A DNA stretch of 64,000 nt from Adhaeribacter_A terreus (GTDB taxonomy: Bacteria > Bacteroidota > Bacteroidia > Cytophagales > Hymenobacteraceae): positions 1 through 64,000 of the forward strand of contig NZ_JBHSKT010000002.1 of NCBI RefSeq assembly GCF_042657365.1, written 5' to 3'. The translations under genes were made by a program, and so were the position numbers. The notes below the pieces were generated by a model. The model saw nothing but the letters and a program-made list of their open reading frames with translations, was not told the origin of the DNA and searched no databases. Positions 18,169 through 26,733 of this stretch are shown in pieces (position 1 is the stretch's first letter; each line of letters opens with the position of its first letter).

Positions 18169-18197
18169 AAAACACTATGGTTTCAGGCTGAAAAAGT
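18169..18197 (+). repeat. 29-bp USS-like element
   Basis: Just past the 3' end of terC. Core AAAACACTA (one change); tail AAAAAGT. Confidence 0.8.
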
Positions 18198-18201
18198 GAT
18201 G

Positions 18202-19146
18202 TTAATCCTGCTTTATCGGTAATTCTTCATCATCTTTTTTCGGGAACAGCAGGGAAGCAACAACCGAAAGTAGTAAAATGCCGCCTACAATGCCAAGTGC
18301 CACGCGCATATCAAAATGATAAATATCTGAAAGAACCAGTTTGGTACCGATGAAAACCAGGATCAGCGCAAGGCCATAGTGCAGGTAGTGGAAAAGCTGC
18401 ATGACGCCGGATAAAGCAAAATACAGGGCCCGTAAACCAAGTAATGCAAAAACGTTGGAGGTATAAACTATAAATGTATCGCGGGAAATGGCTAAAATTG
18501 CCGGTATGGAATCCATTGCGAATACCAGGTCAGTCGTTTCTACCATGATCAGCACAATGAAAAGCGGCGTGGCAAAGATCATGCGTTCGCGTTTTACGAA
18601 GAATTTTCCGCCTACCAGTTCGTTGGTAACCGGCATAAAACGGCTGATAAATTTTACTACCGGGTTGGCTTTCGGGTTTACTTCGGGCTCGTTGGAAGTA
18701 GTAGCCATTTTTATACCGGTGAAGATCAGGAAGGCACCTAACAGGTAAATTATGAAATGGAATTTAGCCAGTAAAGCCACACCTACCACAATAAAGAAGG
18801 CACGTAAAACCAAAGCCCCGATAATGCCCCAGAACAGGATCTTATGCTGGTAGATCTGAGGGATTTTAAAGTAGTTGAACAGCACGATGAACACAAACAG
18901 GTTATCGACACTCAGCGATTTTTCAATGAGGTAGGCCGTCAGGAATTCCAGGGCCGGATCGGTGCCCATGTAGTAGTAAATCAGGCCGTTAAAGATCAGC
19001 GCCAGCGCGATCCAGAAAGCACTGAAACCGAGCGCCTCCTTGATCTTTACCACATGCGCATCGCGGTGAAATACGAACAGGTCCAGGGCCAGCATACCCA
19101 GAACGAACAAGTTAAAATAGATCCAGAAGGATATGTCTATTGCCAT
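18202..19146 (-). CDS. TerC family integral membrane protein (Alx-like)
   Basis: A 314-residue protein with about nine transmembrane helices and the TerC signature TTDLVFAMDSIPAILAISRDTFIVYTSNVFALLGLRALYF around residues 203-241. Two acidic membrane residues in the DLVFAMDS segment are invariant in the family. Members such as Alx and MeeF/MeeY are implicated in manganese export and in metalation of exported proteins; some are linked to tellurite resistance. No ter genes are nearby, so metal ion homeostasis is the better guess. Its 3' end faces the repeat-rich gap. Confidence 0.9.
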   Translation of the reverse strand: MAIDISFWIYFNLFVLGMLALDLFVFHRDAHVVKIKEALGFSAFWIALALIFNGLIYYYMGTDPALEFLTAYLIEKSLSVDNLFVFIVLFNYFKIPQIYQHKILFWGIIGALVLRAFFIVVGVALLAKFHFIIYLLGAFLIFTGIKMATTSNEPEVNPKANPVVKFISRFMPVTNELVGGKFFVKRERMIFATPLFIVLIMVETTDLVFAMDSIPAILAISRDTFIVYTSNVFALLGLRALYFALSGVMQLFHYLHYGLALILVFIGTKLVLSDIYHFDMRVALGIVGGILLLSVVASLLFPKKDDEELPIKQD

Positions 19147-19227
19147 GATTTTTGAATAAACGCGGTAGCACTTTCAAAGCAGTTTGCTTTTAAATGCCCG
19201 AAAATTAGCTCTTACGAACCAGAAGCA

Positions 19228-19959
19228 TCAGCGGTTAAAATGCCGGAAGAAACTATCTACCTTCATTCGGATCACGCCGTAAAATGCTTCCTGAATAATT
19301 CCCTTGCTCATTTTCGATTCGCCTTTCGTACGATCAGTAAAAATAATGGGTACTTCTTTTATCTTGAAGCCGTATTTATAAGCCAGGAATTTCATTTCGA
19401 TCTGGAACGCATACCCAATAAATTTGATTTCGTCGAGCGGAATGGTTTCCAGAACTTTGCGGGTGTAGCATTTAAAACCGGCGGTAGCATCCTGAATGGG
19501 CATGCCGGTAATAAAGCGTACATAATAGCTCGCAAAATAACTCATCAGCACGCGGTTCATGGGCCAGTTTACCACATTCACGCCTTTTATGTAACGGCTG
19601 CCAATGGCCACATCGTAACCTTCTTCGGAGCAGGCTTTATACAGCTTTATCAGGTCTTCGGGGTTATGCGAGAAATCGGCGTCCATTTCGAAAATATATT
19701 CGTAGCCGCGGGCCAGCGCATATTTGAAACCATGAATATAGGCCGTGCCCAAACCAAGTTTGCCTTTGCGTTCTTCCAGAAAAAGCCGGTCCGGAAATTC
19801 CTGCTGCAGATTTTTAACAATGGCACCTGTCCCGTCAGGCGAATTATCATCAATGATCAAAACATCGAAAGGTACTTCCAGCGAAAAGACTTTACGGATT
19901 ATAGCGGCCGCATTTTCTTTTTCGTTGTACGTCGGAATTACCACAATTGCGTTATTCAT
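19228..19959 (-). CDS. Polyprenol monophosphomannose synthase-like GT2
   Basis: A 243-residue soluble GT2 enzyme of the DPM1 type that would transfer mannose (or another hexose) from a nucleotide sugar to polyprenyl phosphate. Motifs: AIVVIPTYNEKENA at the start, IIDDNSPDGT near residue 38, FEMDADFSHNPED near 92, and GSRYIKGVNVVNWPMNR. The C-terminal helices of GtrB-type enzymes are absent. I chose the ATG at 19959 because family members begin this way; an upstream in-frame ATG at 19977 would overlap the hemG stop. It is probably co-transcribed with the upstream protoporphyrinogen oxidase gene. Confidence 0.88.
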   Translation of the reverse strand: MNNAIVVIPTYNEKENAAAIIRKVFSLEVPFDVLIIDDNSPDGTGAIVKNLQQEFPDRLFLEERKGKLGLGTAYIHGFKYALARGYEYIFEMDADFSHNPEDLIKLYKACSEEGYDVAIGSRYIKGVNVVNWPMNRVLMSYFASYYVRFITGMPIQDATAGFKCYTRKVLETIPLDEIKFIGYAFQIEMKFLAYKYGFKIKEVPIIFTDRTKGESKMSKGIIQEAFYGVIRMKVDSFFRHFNR

Positions 19960-19977
19960 AGCTTCAAAGATAAGCAA

Positions 19978-21315
19978 TCAGGCGCTTTGGGTTGCTGCCA
20001 GCGCCTGAATTTTTTTTGCCACTTCTGCCGCCTGTTTTACGCACTCCGGCACCGAAATGCCCGAATACCAGTTGCTTGCCACAAAAACGTGTTCCGCTTC
20101 CAGGGTTTTAGCCAGTTGCTGTGCATCTTCAATAAAAAGATCGAACTGCGGAATGGCGTGGTTCCACATATAAAAATGCTGAAAAACCGGTCTTTCGGCG
20201 GAAATATGGTAATTGCGTTGCAGCTCTTCGTGTACGGTTTTCAGAATTTCGGCGCGTGGTTTCTGGGCATTTTCTTTCAGCTGCGCACCGCCGATCATGG
20301 TTGTGAACATTACTTCGTCTTCGTGGCAACGCCCTTCAAAAACCGAACTGTTCCACACGGAACCCGCAGAAAACTGGTTTTCAGATTTCGGGTGGAGTGC
20401 GCCAAAACCTTTTAGCGGAAATTTTACGTTGGACCGGCGGTAAACCGAATGCACCACGCAAACCGGCGGATAATTTACGTTCCGCAAGGCTGCCGCCACT
20501 CCGGGAAAAGTAAATTCGAGCAGCGTAGTAGCTTTATGGGCCGGCAAAGCCAAAACCAGAATATCGTATTCAGAATTTGTAAACTCGGGCGAAGAGGTGC
20601 TGATAATGAATTTTCCGTGCGATTTCGTTACCATTTCTACCTGGGCGCTGGTATGCAGCTCGATCAGTTTGGAAGCAATAGCCAGCGGCAGGATTTGCAA
20701 TCCATTTTTAAACGAAAACATACGCCGCCGTGCAGCTTTTGCTTTCATCAGGCCTTTGAGCACCGAACCGTATTCCGTTTCAAATTTTACCAGTTGCGGA
20801 AAAGTTTTCTGAATGAGTAACTGCTCCGGATCACCGCCAAAAATGCCCATTACCAGCGGCGCCACAGCTTTTTCAACTACTTCCCGGTTAAAACGACGTT
20901 CAAAAAACTGGCTTACGGTTTCGAGCGGATCGGGTGGTTGCGGCGCTAAAAAACGTTCCTGCATAATTTTATAGCGGGTTTTCCAGCTGAAAAAATTACT
21001 GCTTATCAGTTGCAGAATCGTTTCGGGAAGTTTTTGATAATGGCCGTGCTGAAAAATATACCGGCTGCCGGCAACTTCTTTGGTTTCAATTACTTCGTGC
21101 TCCAGTTTCAGTTCGCGGATCAGCGTTTCCAGTTCGTCGGTCATGTGCAGGGCATTGGGTCCCATTTCGAGCACGTAATTTTTGGTGATCACCGATTTTA
21201 TGTTGCCGCCCGGTAATTCTGCCTGCTCAAAAATATGGTAAGAAATGCCCATTTTCTGCAAATAATAGGCTACTGTGAGCCCCGAAATACCGCCGCCAAT
21301 TATACCTGCCTTCAT
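19978..21315 (-). CDS. hemG: Protoporphyrinogen oxidase (FAD-dependent, HemG/HemY type)
   Basis: A 445-residue flavoprotein with the dinucleotide-binding start AGIIGGGISGLTVAYYL followed by FEQAELPGGNIKS. It oxidises protoporphyrinogen IX to protoporphyrin IX, the step before ferrochelatase. Further family features are the VVEKAVAPLVMGIFGGDPEQL segment and the C-terminal VFVASNWYSGISVPECVKQA motif that closes the FAD site. The length is typical of oxygen-dependent PPOX. It overlaps or abuts the GT2 gene downstream. Confidence 0.92.
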   Translation of the reverse strand: MKAGIIGGGISGLTVAYYLQKMGISYHIFEQAELPGGNIKSVITKNYVLEMGPNALHMTDELETLIRELKLEHEVIETKEVAGSRYIFQHGHYQKLPETILQLISSNFFSWKTRYKIMQERFLAPQPPDPLETVSQFFERRFNREVVEKAVAPLVMGIFGGDPEQLLIQKTFPQLVKFETEYGSVLKGLMKAKAARRRMFSFKNGLQILPLAIASKLIELHTSAQVEMVTKSHGKFIISTSSPEFTNSEYDILVLALPAHKATTLLEFTFPGVAAALRNVNYPPVCVVHSVYRRSNVKFPLKGFGALHPKSENQFSAGSVWNSSVFEGRCHEDEVMFTTMIGGAQLKENAQKPRAEILKTVHEELQRNYHISAERPVFQHFYMWNHAIPQFDLFIEDAQQLAKTLEAEHVFVASNWYSGISVPECVKQAAEVAKKIQALAATQSA

Positions 21316-21408
21316 GCTTTAAAACCTGATAAATTAGAAACAGCGGAAATTCTAAAAAAAGTATTGGTCATGCTTTTATGCTTTTCTTCAATCAATATTT
21401 CCGGCTTA

Positions 21409-21437
21409 AAAACGCTATGGTTTCAGCCCGAAAAACT
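21409..21437 (+). repeat. 29-bp USS-like element
   Basis: Intergenic, between hemG and the HAD gene. Exact core AAAACGCTA and tail AAAAACT. Confidence 0.88.
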
Positions 21438-21488
21438 GCCGGGAGTATGCAGCTTCTTTACGAAAAAAAGCGCAGAAGTTTCCGGAGA

Positions 21489-21517
21489 AAAATGGTATGC
21501 TTTTGAGCCGAAAAACT
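21489..21517 (+). repeat. 29-bp USS-like element
   Basis: Second copy in the same gap, same orientation, 80 bp further on. Core AAAATGGTA (one change); tail AAAAACT. Confidence 0.8.
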
Positions 21518-21561
21518 CTTTGCCCGGAAACCGTGAAACCTGATAAATGCTTTGTAGCTTT

Positions 21562-21590
21562 GAAACGCTATGGAAAACGAAGGAAAAAGT
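21562..21590 (+). repeat. 29-bp USS-like element containing the HAD start codon
   Basis: Core GAAACGCTA (one change), tail AAAAAGT. The start ATG at 21570 begins inside the core. Confidence 0.72.
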
Positions 21591-22097
21591 AAGGCTGTAT
21601 TTCTGGACCGCGACGGCGTGTTAAACGTGGAACGCGGCGATTATACGTACCTGGTAAATGAATTTGAGGTGATTGCCGGCGTGCCCGAAGCGCTGAAACT
21701 GCTGAAAGATGCCGGTTATTTACTGATCGTGGTTACGAACCAAGGCGGCATTGCTAAAGGAATTTACACCAAAGACGCCGTTTTTGCCTGCCACGAAAAA
21801 CTGCAGCAAGCCTGCGGAAACTGCATCGATGCACTTTATTATGCACCTTCCCATCCGTCAGTTTCTGAGTCATTGAGCCGCAAACCTGATTCATTAATGC
21901 TGGAAAAAGCCATAGCCAGATTTAACATTGCACCCGAAAATTCCTGGCTCATCGGCGACCGCAAACGTGACCTGGAAGCGGCATCCAAAGTAAACGTGAA
22001 AAGCATTCTGGCCGGCCACGAAGAAACATTTCCGCATCCATTTCGGGAAAACGATCTACTGGCCGCTGCGAAATACATTCTGAGCCAGGAGAAATAG
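21570..22097 (+). CDS. HAD-IIIA family phosphatase (GmhB/HisB-N type)
   Basis: A 175-residue HAD phosphatase. It shows the catalytic DxDG motif (FLDRDGVLNVERGDY), the VVTNQGGIAKG motif II and the SWLIGDRKRDLEAASKVNVKSILA motif III/IV. The best-studied relatives dephosphorylate D-glycero-D-manno-heptose 1,7-bisphosphate or histidinol phosphate. The Cys-rich segment CHEKLQQACGNC suggests a degenerate version of the GmhB zinc loop. No heptose or histidine genes are adjacent, so the substrate is open. The start codon is embedded in a 29-bp element. Confidence 0.85.
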   Translation: MENEGKSKAVFLDRDGVLNVERGDYTYLVNEFEVIAGVPEALKLLKDAGYLLIVVTNQGGIAKGIYTKDAVFACHEKLQQACGNCIDALYYAPSHPSVSESLSRKPDSLMLEKAIARFNIAPENSWLIGDRKRDLEAASKVNVKSILAGHEETFPHPFRENDLLAAAKYILSQEK

Positions 22098-22125
22098 TTA
22101 TTCCATTCCAAGTCTCTTCTTTACG

Positions 22126-22159
22126 AACCTCACTGTTTTTAAATCGGTGAGGTTTTTTT
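22126..22159 (+). terminator. Terminator of the HAD phosphatase gene
   Basis: AACCTCAC and GTGAGGTT pair around a 13-nt loop, followed by seven T, 29 nt past the stop. Confidence 0.85.
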
Positions 22160-22175
22160 GTAGCCGGTCCGGTTT

Positions 22176-22204
22176 ACTTTTTTGCTGCTTTTTCCTAACG
22201 TTTT
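22176..22204 (-). repeat. 29-bp USS-like element
   Basis: Intergenic, upstream of the multicopper oxidase gene. Core AAAACGTTA (one change); tail AAAAAGT. Confidence 0.75.
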
Positions 22205-22303
22205 CCGACTTTTCGGGTAAAGGAAACAGGCGCGCTTAATATTTCAAATTAGTCGTCTTTTCGGAATACTGAAGCGCCTTTCGTGGCATTTTAGCGTAAA
22301 CGA

Positions 22304-24976
22304 ATGAAGAAACTGTTACTATTTATACTGTTTTTATTTTTCAGCCTAGGCATATTTGCCCAACACAAAGGCCATAATATGCCGGTGAAGCAAACTCAGC
22401 AACCTGCTATTTACGCCTGCCCCATGCACCCCGAAGTGCAAAGTAACAAACCCGGCACCTGCCCGAAATGTGGCATGGCGCTGGTAAAACAGAAAACTAA
22501 AGCTACTCCCAAATCCAAACCACAGCCCGAAACACAACCAAAACCTGCGCCTAAACCACCAGTAAAATCCGCTGAAAAAGCCACGCAAAAGCCGGCCGTT
22601 AAAACTACAGTTCCTGCTAAAAAAACGGTACCGGTAAGCAAAGAAAAACCCAAACCGCCGGTTACCAACGAAGCTGTAAAATCCGAGCCCGTAGAAAAAG
22701 CCGGTCATAAAATTGAAAGTCCGGGCCTGACCAGTAAACCTAAAACTGTGCGCTACGATCTTTACGTGGAAGATACGCTGGTGAATTTCACGGGGAAAAA
22801 TAAAAAAGCCATTGCCATTAACGGCAGTATTCCGGCGCCAACTTTAACGTTTACCGAAGGCGATACCGCCGAAATTTACGTGCACAACAAAATGGACGTG
22901 GAAACTTCGGTGCATTGGCATGGCGTTTTTCTGCCCAACAGAATGGATGGCGTACCCTGGCTTACCCAGAAACCTATAAAACCGCACAGCACTTATTTAT
23001 ACAAATTTCCGGTAATTCAGAACGGCACGTATTGGTACCACAGCCACACCAAACTACAGGAGCAAAGCGGCATGTACGGCGCCCTCGTCTTCCTGAAACG
23101 CAACGAACCCGAAATTCCGGCCATTCCCATTGTTTTAAGCGACTGGACCGATATGAAACCCAAAGAAGTGGACCGTTCGCTGCACAGCGCCACCGATTGG
23201 TTTGCCATAAAAAAAGGCGCTACCCAAAGCTATGCCGAAGCGATCAGGAAAGGCCATTTCACCACCAAACTGAAGAACGAATGGAAACGCATGATGGCCA
23301 TGGATGTGAGCGATGTGTATTACGAAAAATTGCTCACGAACGGCAAGCCGGTGGCGGAAGCTACCCAGTTTAAAGCCGGCGACGAAGTGAAACTGCGGGT
23401 TGTGAACGGCGGCGCTTCCACGTATTTCTGGCTTACGTATGCAGGCGGAAAGTTTACCGTGGTAGCCAACGACGGCAACGACGTAGAACCCGTAGAAGCA
23501 GATCGGCTGATCATTGCACCTTCCGAAACCTACGACGTGATGATTACCATTCCGGAAGACATGCAGTACGAATTTCTGGCTACCGCCGAAGACCGCACGA
23601 AATCTACTTCTTTGTGGCTGGGCAGCGGTCATAAAATGCCTGCCAAGCCGCTCGGCCGCCTCAAATATTTCGAGGGTATGAAAATGATGAACGGCATGAT
23701 GAAAATGAACGGCGACATGGAACCGATGGGCATGAAAATGAGCAACCAGCAAATGGACATGAACATGGTAATGTACCCCGAAATTACCGGCGAAGAAAGC
23801 AACTCGAAACCAGCAAAACCTGCAAATTCTGCCCCGAAAAACGGTATACCGGTAGAGCAAAAAACTGATACAGCCAGGAAAGGAAATTCTCATGCCGGCC
23901 ATGAAATGCAAAACCAGCAAATGCAGGATCACAGCATGCATAATATGGAAATGAACGCCGACAAGGAATTTGAAACCCTGAACTATGGCATGCTGCGGGC
24001 GCCGGAACAAACCACCCTGAAACCCGGCCCGGAAAGAATTTTACGCTTTGAGCTTACCGGAAATATGAACCGCTACGTCTGGACGCTGGATAATAAGACG
24101 GTATCGGAATCGGATAAAATTCTCATTAAGAAGGGCGAGAACGTGAAGATCATCATGTTCAACAATTCTATGATGCGCCACCCCATGCATTTGCATGGCC
24201 ACGATTTCCGGGTTTTGAACGGGCACGGAGAATATGCGCCGCTTAAAAACGTGATCGATATTATGCCCATGGAAACCGACACCATTGAATTTGCGGCCAC
24301 CGAAAGCGGCGACTGGTTTTTTCACTGCCACATTCTTTATCACATGATGAGCGGTATGGGCCGGGTTTTCAGTTACCAGAATTCGGCGCCAAACCCGGAA
24401 TTACCCGATCCGAAAATGGCACAACGCATGCTGAACCGCGACGATAAAATGTTTCACCTGATGGGCATGGTGGGGCTGGAAACAAATGGCTCCGACGGCG
24501 AAATAATGCTGGCCAATACGCGCTACCGGCTTTCTACCGAATGGAGAGTTGGTTTGCAAGCCTCGCATGGCTTGGAAAGTGAAACGTATTTTGGGCGGTA
24601 TTTCGGTAAAATGCAGTGGCTGTTTCCTTTCATCGGTTTCGATTATCATCATAACAGCGTGAAGAATGAACCGGAAGAAACGCTTTTGGGCCAGGTAAGC
24701 AATCAGAATAACCGCAAAGCTTTTGTGGCCGGGGTGCAATATACCTTACCTATGCTGGTGGTTTCAGAATTTCGGGTAGATAGTAAAGGGAAATTCCGGA
24801 TTCAGCTGATGCGGGAAGATATTCCGCTTACGAGCCGTTTACGATTGAATTTAATGGGAAATTCGGATAAAGAATACATGGTGGGCCTGCGTTACATTCT
24901 TACCAAATACATTTCCCTTTCCACGCATTACGACAGCGATATGAGTAACGGCGTAGGCATAACTTTTACCTACTGA
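22304..24976 (+). CDS. Multicopper oxidase with N-terminal heavy-metal-binding domain and C-terminal CopB-like barrel
   Basis: An 890-residue periplasmic or outer-membrane protein. Order: signal peptide (1-19); HMBD domain YACPMHPEVQSNKPGTCPKCGM (about 36-57); a Pro/Lys-rich linker (60-145); a three-domain CopA-type oxidase (about 148-700) with HWHGVFLPNRMDG, YWYHSHTK, HPMHLHGHDF and WFFHCHILYHMMSGM copper ligands; a Met/His-rich insert (about 455-555); and a C-terminal region (about 720-890) that reads like the CopB outer-membrane barrel and ends in an aromatic residue. It probably oxidises Cu(I) or sequesters copper. CopA and CopB are normally separate genes. DUF305 and CopZ-like genes follow. 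Confidence 0.9.
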   Translation: MKKLLLFILFLFFSLGIFAQHKGHNMPVKQTQQPAIYACPMHPEVQSNKPGTCPKCGMALVKQKTKATPKSKPQPETQPKPAPKPPVKSAEKATQKPAVKTTVPAKKTVPVSKEKPKPPVTNEAVKSEPVEKAGHKIESPGLTSKPKTVRYDLYVEDTLVNFTGKNKKAIAINGSIPAPTLTFTEGDTAEIYVHNKMDVETSVHWHGVFLPNRMDGVPWLTQKPIKPHSTYLYKFPVIQNGTYWYHSHTKLQEQSGMYGALVFLKRNEPEIPAIPIVLSDWTDMKPKEVDRSLHSATDWFAIKKGATQSYAEAIRKGHFTTKLKNEWKRMMAMDVSDVYYEKLLTNGKPVAEATQFKAGDEVKLRVVNGGASTYFWLTYAGGKFTVVANDGNDVEPVEADRLIIAPSETYDVMITIPEDMQYEFLATAEDRTKSTSLWLGSGHKMPAKPLGRLKYFEGMKMMNGMMKMNGDMEPMGMKMSNQQMDMNMVMYPEITGEESNSKPAKPANSAPKNGIPVEQKTDTARKGNSHAGHEMQNQQMQDHSMHNMEMNADKEFETLNYGMLRAPEQTTLKPGPERILRFELTGNMNRYVWTLDNKTVSESDKILIKKGENVKIIMFNNSMMRHPMHLHGHDFRVLNGHGEYAPLKNVIDIMPMETDTIEFAATESGDWFFHCHILYHMMSGMGRVFSYQNSAPNPELPDPKMAQRMLNRDDKMFHLMGMVGLETNGSDGEIMLANTRYRLSTEWRVGLQASHGLESETYFGRYFGKMQWLFPFIGFDYHHNSVKNEPEETLLGQVSNQNNRKAFVAGVQYTLPMLVVSEFRVDSKGKFRIQLMREDIPLTSRLRLNLMGNSDKEYMVGLRYILTKYISLSTHYDSDMSNGVGITFTY
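22622..22650 (+). repeat. 29-bp USS-like element
   Basis: Inside the Pro/Lys linker of the multicopper oxidase. Exact core AAAACGGTA; tail AAAAACC. Lysine codons could contribute by chance. Confidence 0.6.
23838..23866 (+). repeat. 29-bp USS-like element
   Basis: Inside the variable Met/His insert of the multicopper oxidase. Exact core AAAACGGTA and tail AAAAACT. Confidence 0.75.
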
Positions 24977-25044
24977 TATTCGGTGGTTTTTTGCCGGTAT
25001 AATTCAGAAAACCAAATTTTTGCAAAACTAACTAAACGGAAAAA

Positions 25045-25512
25045 ATGGAAGATCAGAAAACGGGAGCAGGGAATTATAGAAAATTCGCCCTGATGTTAAC
25101 TGCTTCATTTATAATTATGTATGCAGTAATGTTCCTGAATGTTTATGAATTTAGTCACGTTTATTTAAGTCTTACCAGATTTTACATGACCCTGCTGATG
25201 GTTGCACCCATGGCGGTACTTATGCTTTTAATGATGCCGATGATGTATAAGAATAAAAAACTGAACATGGTGCTTATTTTTTCCAGCATTGTTGTGTTTG
25301 CATTGGCTTTAACGTTTTTGCGAAAGCAAATCCCGGTGCAGGATGAACAATTCATGAAAGCTATGATCCCGCATCATTCCTCCGCGATTCTGGTAAGTGA
25401 AAATGCCGATCTGCAGGACCCGGAAGTAAAAAAACTGGCCGAACAGATCATCAGCTCCCAAAAAGAAGAAATCAGCCAAATGAAAGCAATTCTGGAAAGG
25501 ATGAAAAAGTAA
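25045..25512 (+). CDS. DUF305 domain membrane protein
   Basis: A 155-residue protein with four hydrophobic segments (about 12-30, 38-60, 65-75 and 77-92) followed by a C-terminal DUF305 helix pair: FMKAMIPHHSSAILVSENADLQDPEVKKLAEQIISSQKEEISQMKAIL. The paired His of MIPHH and the Met residues are typical metal-binding positions of the family, which commonly accompanies copper-resistance genes. Its place 68 nt after the multicopper oxidase supports a copper role. Confidence 0.87.
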   Translation: MEDQKTGAGNYRKFALMLTASFIIMYAVMFLNVYEFSHVYLSLTRFYMTLLMVAPMAVLMLLMMPMMYKNKKLNMVLIFSSIVVFALALTFLRKQIPVQDEQFMKAMIPHHSSAILVSENADLQDPEVKKLAEQIISSQKEEISQMKAILERMKK

Positions 25513-25610
25513 GCGGGAAACTTTTTCTAAGTGATACAAACCGTGGGGTAAAACCAGCCAGAAGTAAAGGTATTATTCTGTGAATTGCTGTTTCCTATAA
25601 CAAAAATGCA

Positions 25611-25637
25611 AAAAGCCAATCCGAAGATCGGCTTTTT
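25611..25637. terminator. Probable bidirectional terminator
   Basis: AAAAGCC and GGCTTTTT pair across 12 nt with one mismatch extending the stem. It lies between convergent genes. Confidence 0.65.
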
Positions 25638-25657
25638 AGGAAGGATATAAACCTTTG

Positions 25658-25686
25658 AGTTTTTAAGCCGAAAGTTATAGCGTTTC
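25658..25686 (-). repeat. 29-bp USS-like element supplying the copZ-like stop codon
   Basis: Core GAAACGCTA (one change), tail AAAAACT. The last codons (E-T-L) and TAA of the HMA gene lie within it. Confidence 0.8.
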
Positions 25687-25884
25687 AGCTTTATAACCAG
25701 CTTCCTGCACTAATTTTATTACATCTTCCCAGGTTAGATCTGTGGTGGAAACCGTTAAGATTTTTTGTGCATTTCCGGTATCTACTTTCCATTCGCTGAT
25801 GCCTGCTGCCTTGTCTAAAAAAGGCGTGATATTGGCTACGCAGCCACCGCAATTGATATTGGTTTTAAATTTCAGATCTTTCAT
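25675..25884 (-). CDS. Heavy-metal-associated (HMA) domain copper chaperone, CopZ-like
   Basis: A 69-residue single HMA domain: MKDLKFKTNINCGGCVANI with the metal-binding CxxC pair (NCGGC), then KAAGISEWKVDTGNAQKILTV, matching the beta-alpha-beta-beta-alpha-beta fold. It would carry Cu(I) in the cytoplasm to a copper exporter or sensor. I placed the start at 25884 because upstream in-frame sequence (to 25995) does not resemble the family. It converges on the DUF305 gene. Its last codons and stop lie in a 29-bp element. Confidence 0.87.
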   Translation of the reverse strand: MKDLKFKTNINCGGCVANITPFLDKAAGISEWKVDTGNAQKILTVSTTDLTWEDVIKLVQEAGYKAETL

Positions 25885-25993
25885 AATCCATGCATTTAAG
25901 TTCTTTACAAAGATAATTCCGGGCGCAGGCGTTTGCGTTACAGGATTTGCGGCGTTCGTTATAAATTTTTGATCCGGTTTTGCGGATGCAGGC

Positions 25994-26022
25994 ACTTTTT
26001 AGTGCTGAAAGCATAGCGTTTT
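25994..26022 (-). repeat. 29-bp USS-like element
   Basis: Intergenic. Exact core AAAACGCTA and tail AAAAAGT. Confidence 0.88.
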
Positions 26023-26117
26023 TTTAGCTCAGAAAGGCAGTTTTTTACTGGAATAGCGTATAATTTGTCCGTTGAAATTGCTGAAGCAGCTAATGCTGAA
26101 ATAGCAGTTTCCGGGTT

Positions 26118-26513
26118 TCAGGCTTTTTTAGGAATTTCGTTGCCGGGGCCTTCGTAGTGCACAAATATGCTGATCCACATGGCCCGGGAAATGCGGAAAA
26201 TAATGGGTAAAAAGCCGACAATGACAAATAGCAGTACGCCCAGCATCATCGTGGTGCTCACATCTTCCAGAAACTGGTAAAGTACCACCATCGCCACCAG
26301 AAAAACACCTACGTTAATACCGAAACTCACGTACATCGCCCCGAAATAATAGCCCGGTTCCGGTTCAAGCGATTGGCCGCAGCTCGAACAGTTACTGTGC
26401 ATGTCAGCAAATTTTGTGGTGTATAAAGTGCCTTTCGGAAACATGTTTCCTTCGCGGCATCTTGGGCATTTTGTATTAAGAATGCTGTATATTAAAGAAT
26501 TTGGCTGGCTCAT
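26118..26513 (-). CDS. DUF983 family protein
   Basis: A 131-residue protein with an N-terminal zinc-ribbon-like part (CPRCREG near residue 15 and CSSCGQS near 43) followed by two transmembrane helices (about 62-82 and 88-108). This arrangement defines DUF983, found widely in Bacteroidota and Alphaproteobacteria, the latter often near cytochrome oxidase genes. Function unknown. It is divergent from the AraC-type regulator. Confidence 0.85.
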   Translation of the reverse strand: MSQPNSLIYSILNTKCPRCREGNMFPKGTLYTTKFADMHSNCSSCGQSLEPEPGYYFGAMYVSFGINVGVFLVAMVVLYQFLEDVSTTMMLGVLLFVIVGFLPIIFRISRAMWISIFVHYEGPGNEIPKKA

Positions 26514-26692
26514 GATGTTGTCCTCCGTATTAGGTTCTACACAAAGTTACGGCAGCTTTTTTGTGGTTTCATGTAACAAAAATTCCCTAATACTGGACAT
26601 TTAAGCCTATAAATTGCCCGCGAAACAGGTATTGCGGTAGACAGATTACTATGCTTGCAAACCAAAAAGGGAAACTTCTGATGGATTCCATA

Positions 26693-26700
26693 AATTTGTT
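26693..26700 (+). promoter_or_regulatory. -7 box of the araC-type gene
   Basis: TAAATTTG matches TAnnTTTG, 34 nt before the ATG. No clear -33 element. Confidence 0.4.
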
Positions 26701-26733
26701 TTCCTGCAAACGTTTCAGTGCTAACCATTCTCT

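Larger units (their letters stand above)
17586..18201. other. Repeat-rich gene-free region
   Basis: This stretch between the GT51 terminator and terC holds no convincing gene. It is filled with dispersed repeats: TCATCTCGACG and TGTCATCCTGAGC types, three 29-bp elements, and a CCTCCTTGATAAGGAGGGG unit. The segment 17840-17960 looks like a further repeat or gene relic but I could not identify it. Confidence 0.6.

Noticed and set aside
19240..20415. Long plus-strand open frame (391 codons) opposite the DPM1-type and hemG genes
   Set aside because: It is a shadow of two well-recognised minus-strand genes, it has no family features, and its composition (many Phe, His, Arg) is that of an antisense frame.
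23135..24010. Minus-strand open frame (291 codons) inside the multicopper oxidase
   Set aside because: The His/Phe-rich sequence is the complement of Met/His/Lys codons of the oxidase and carries no own motif.
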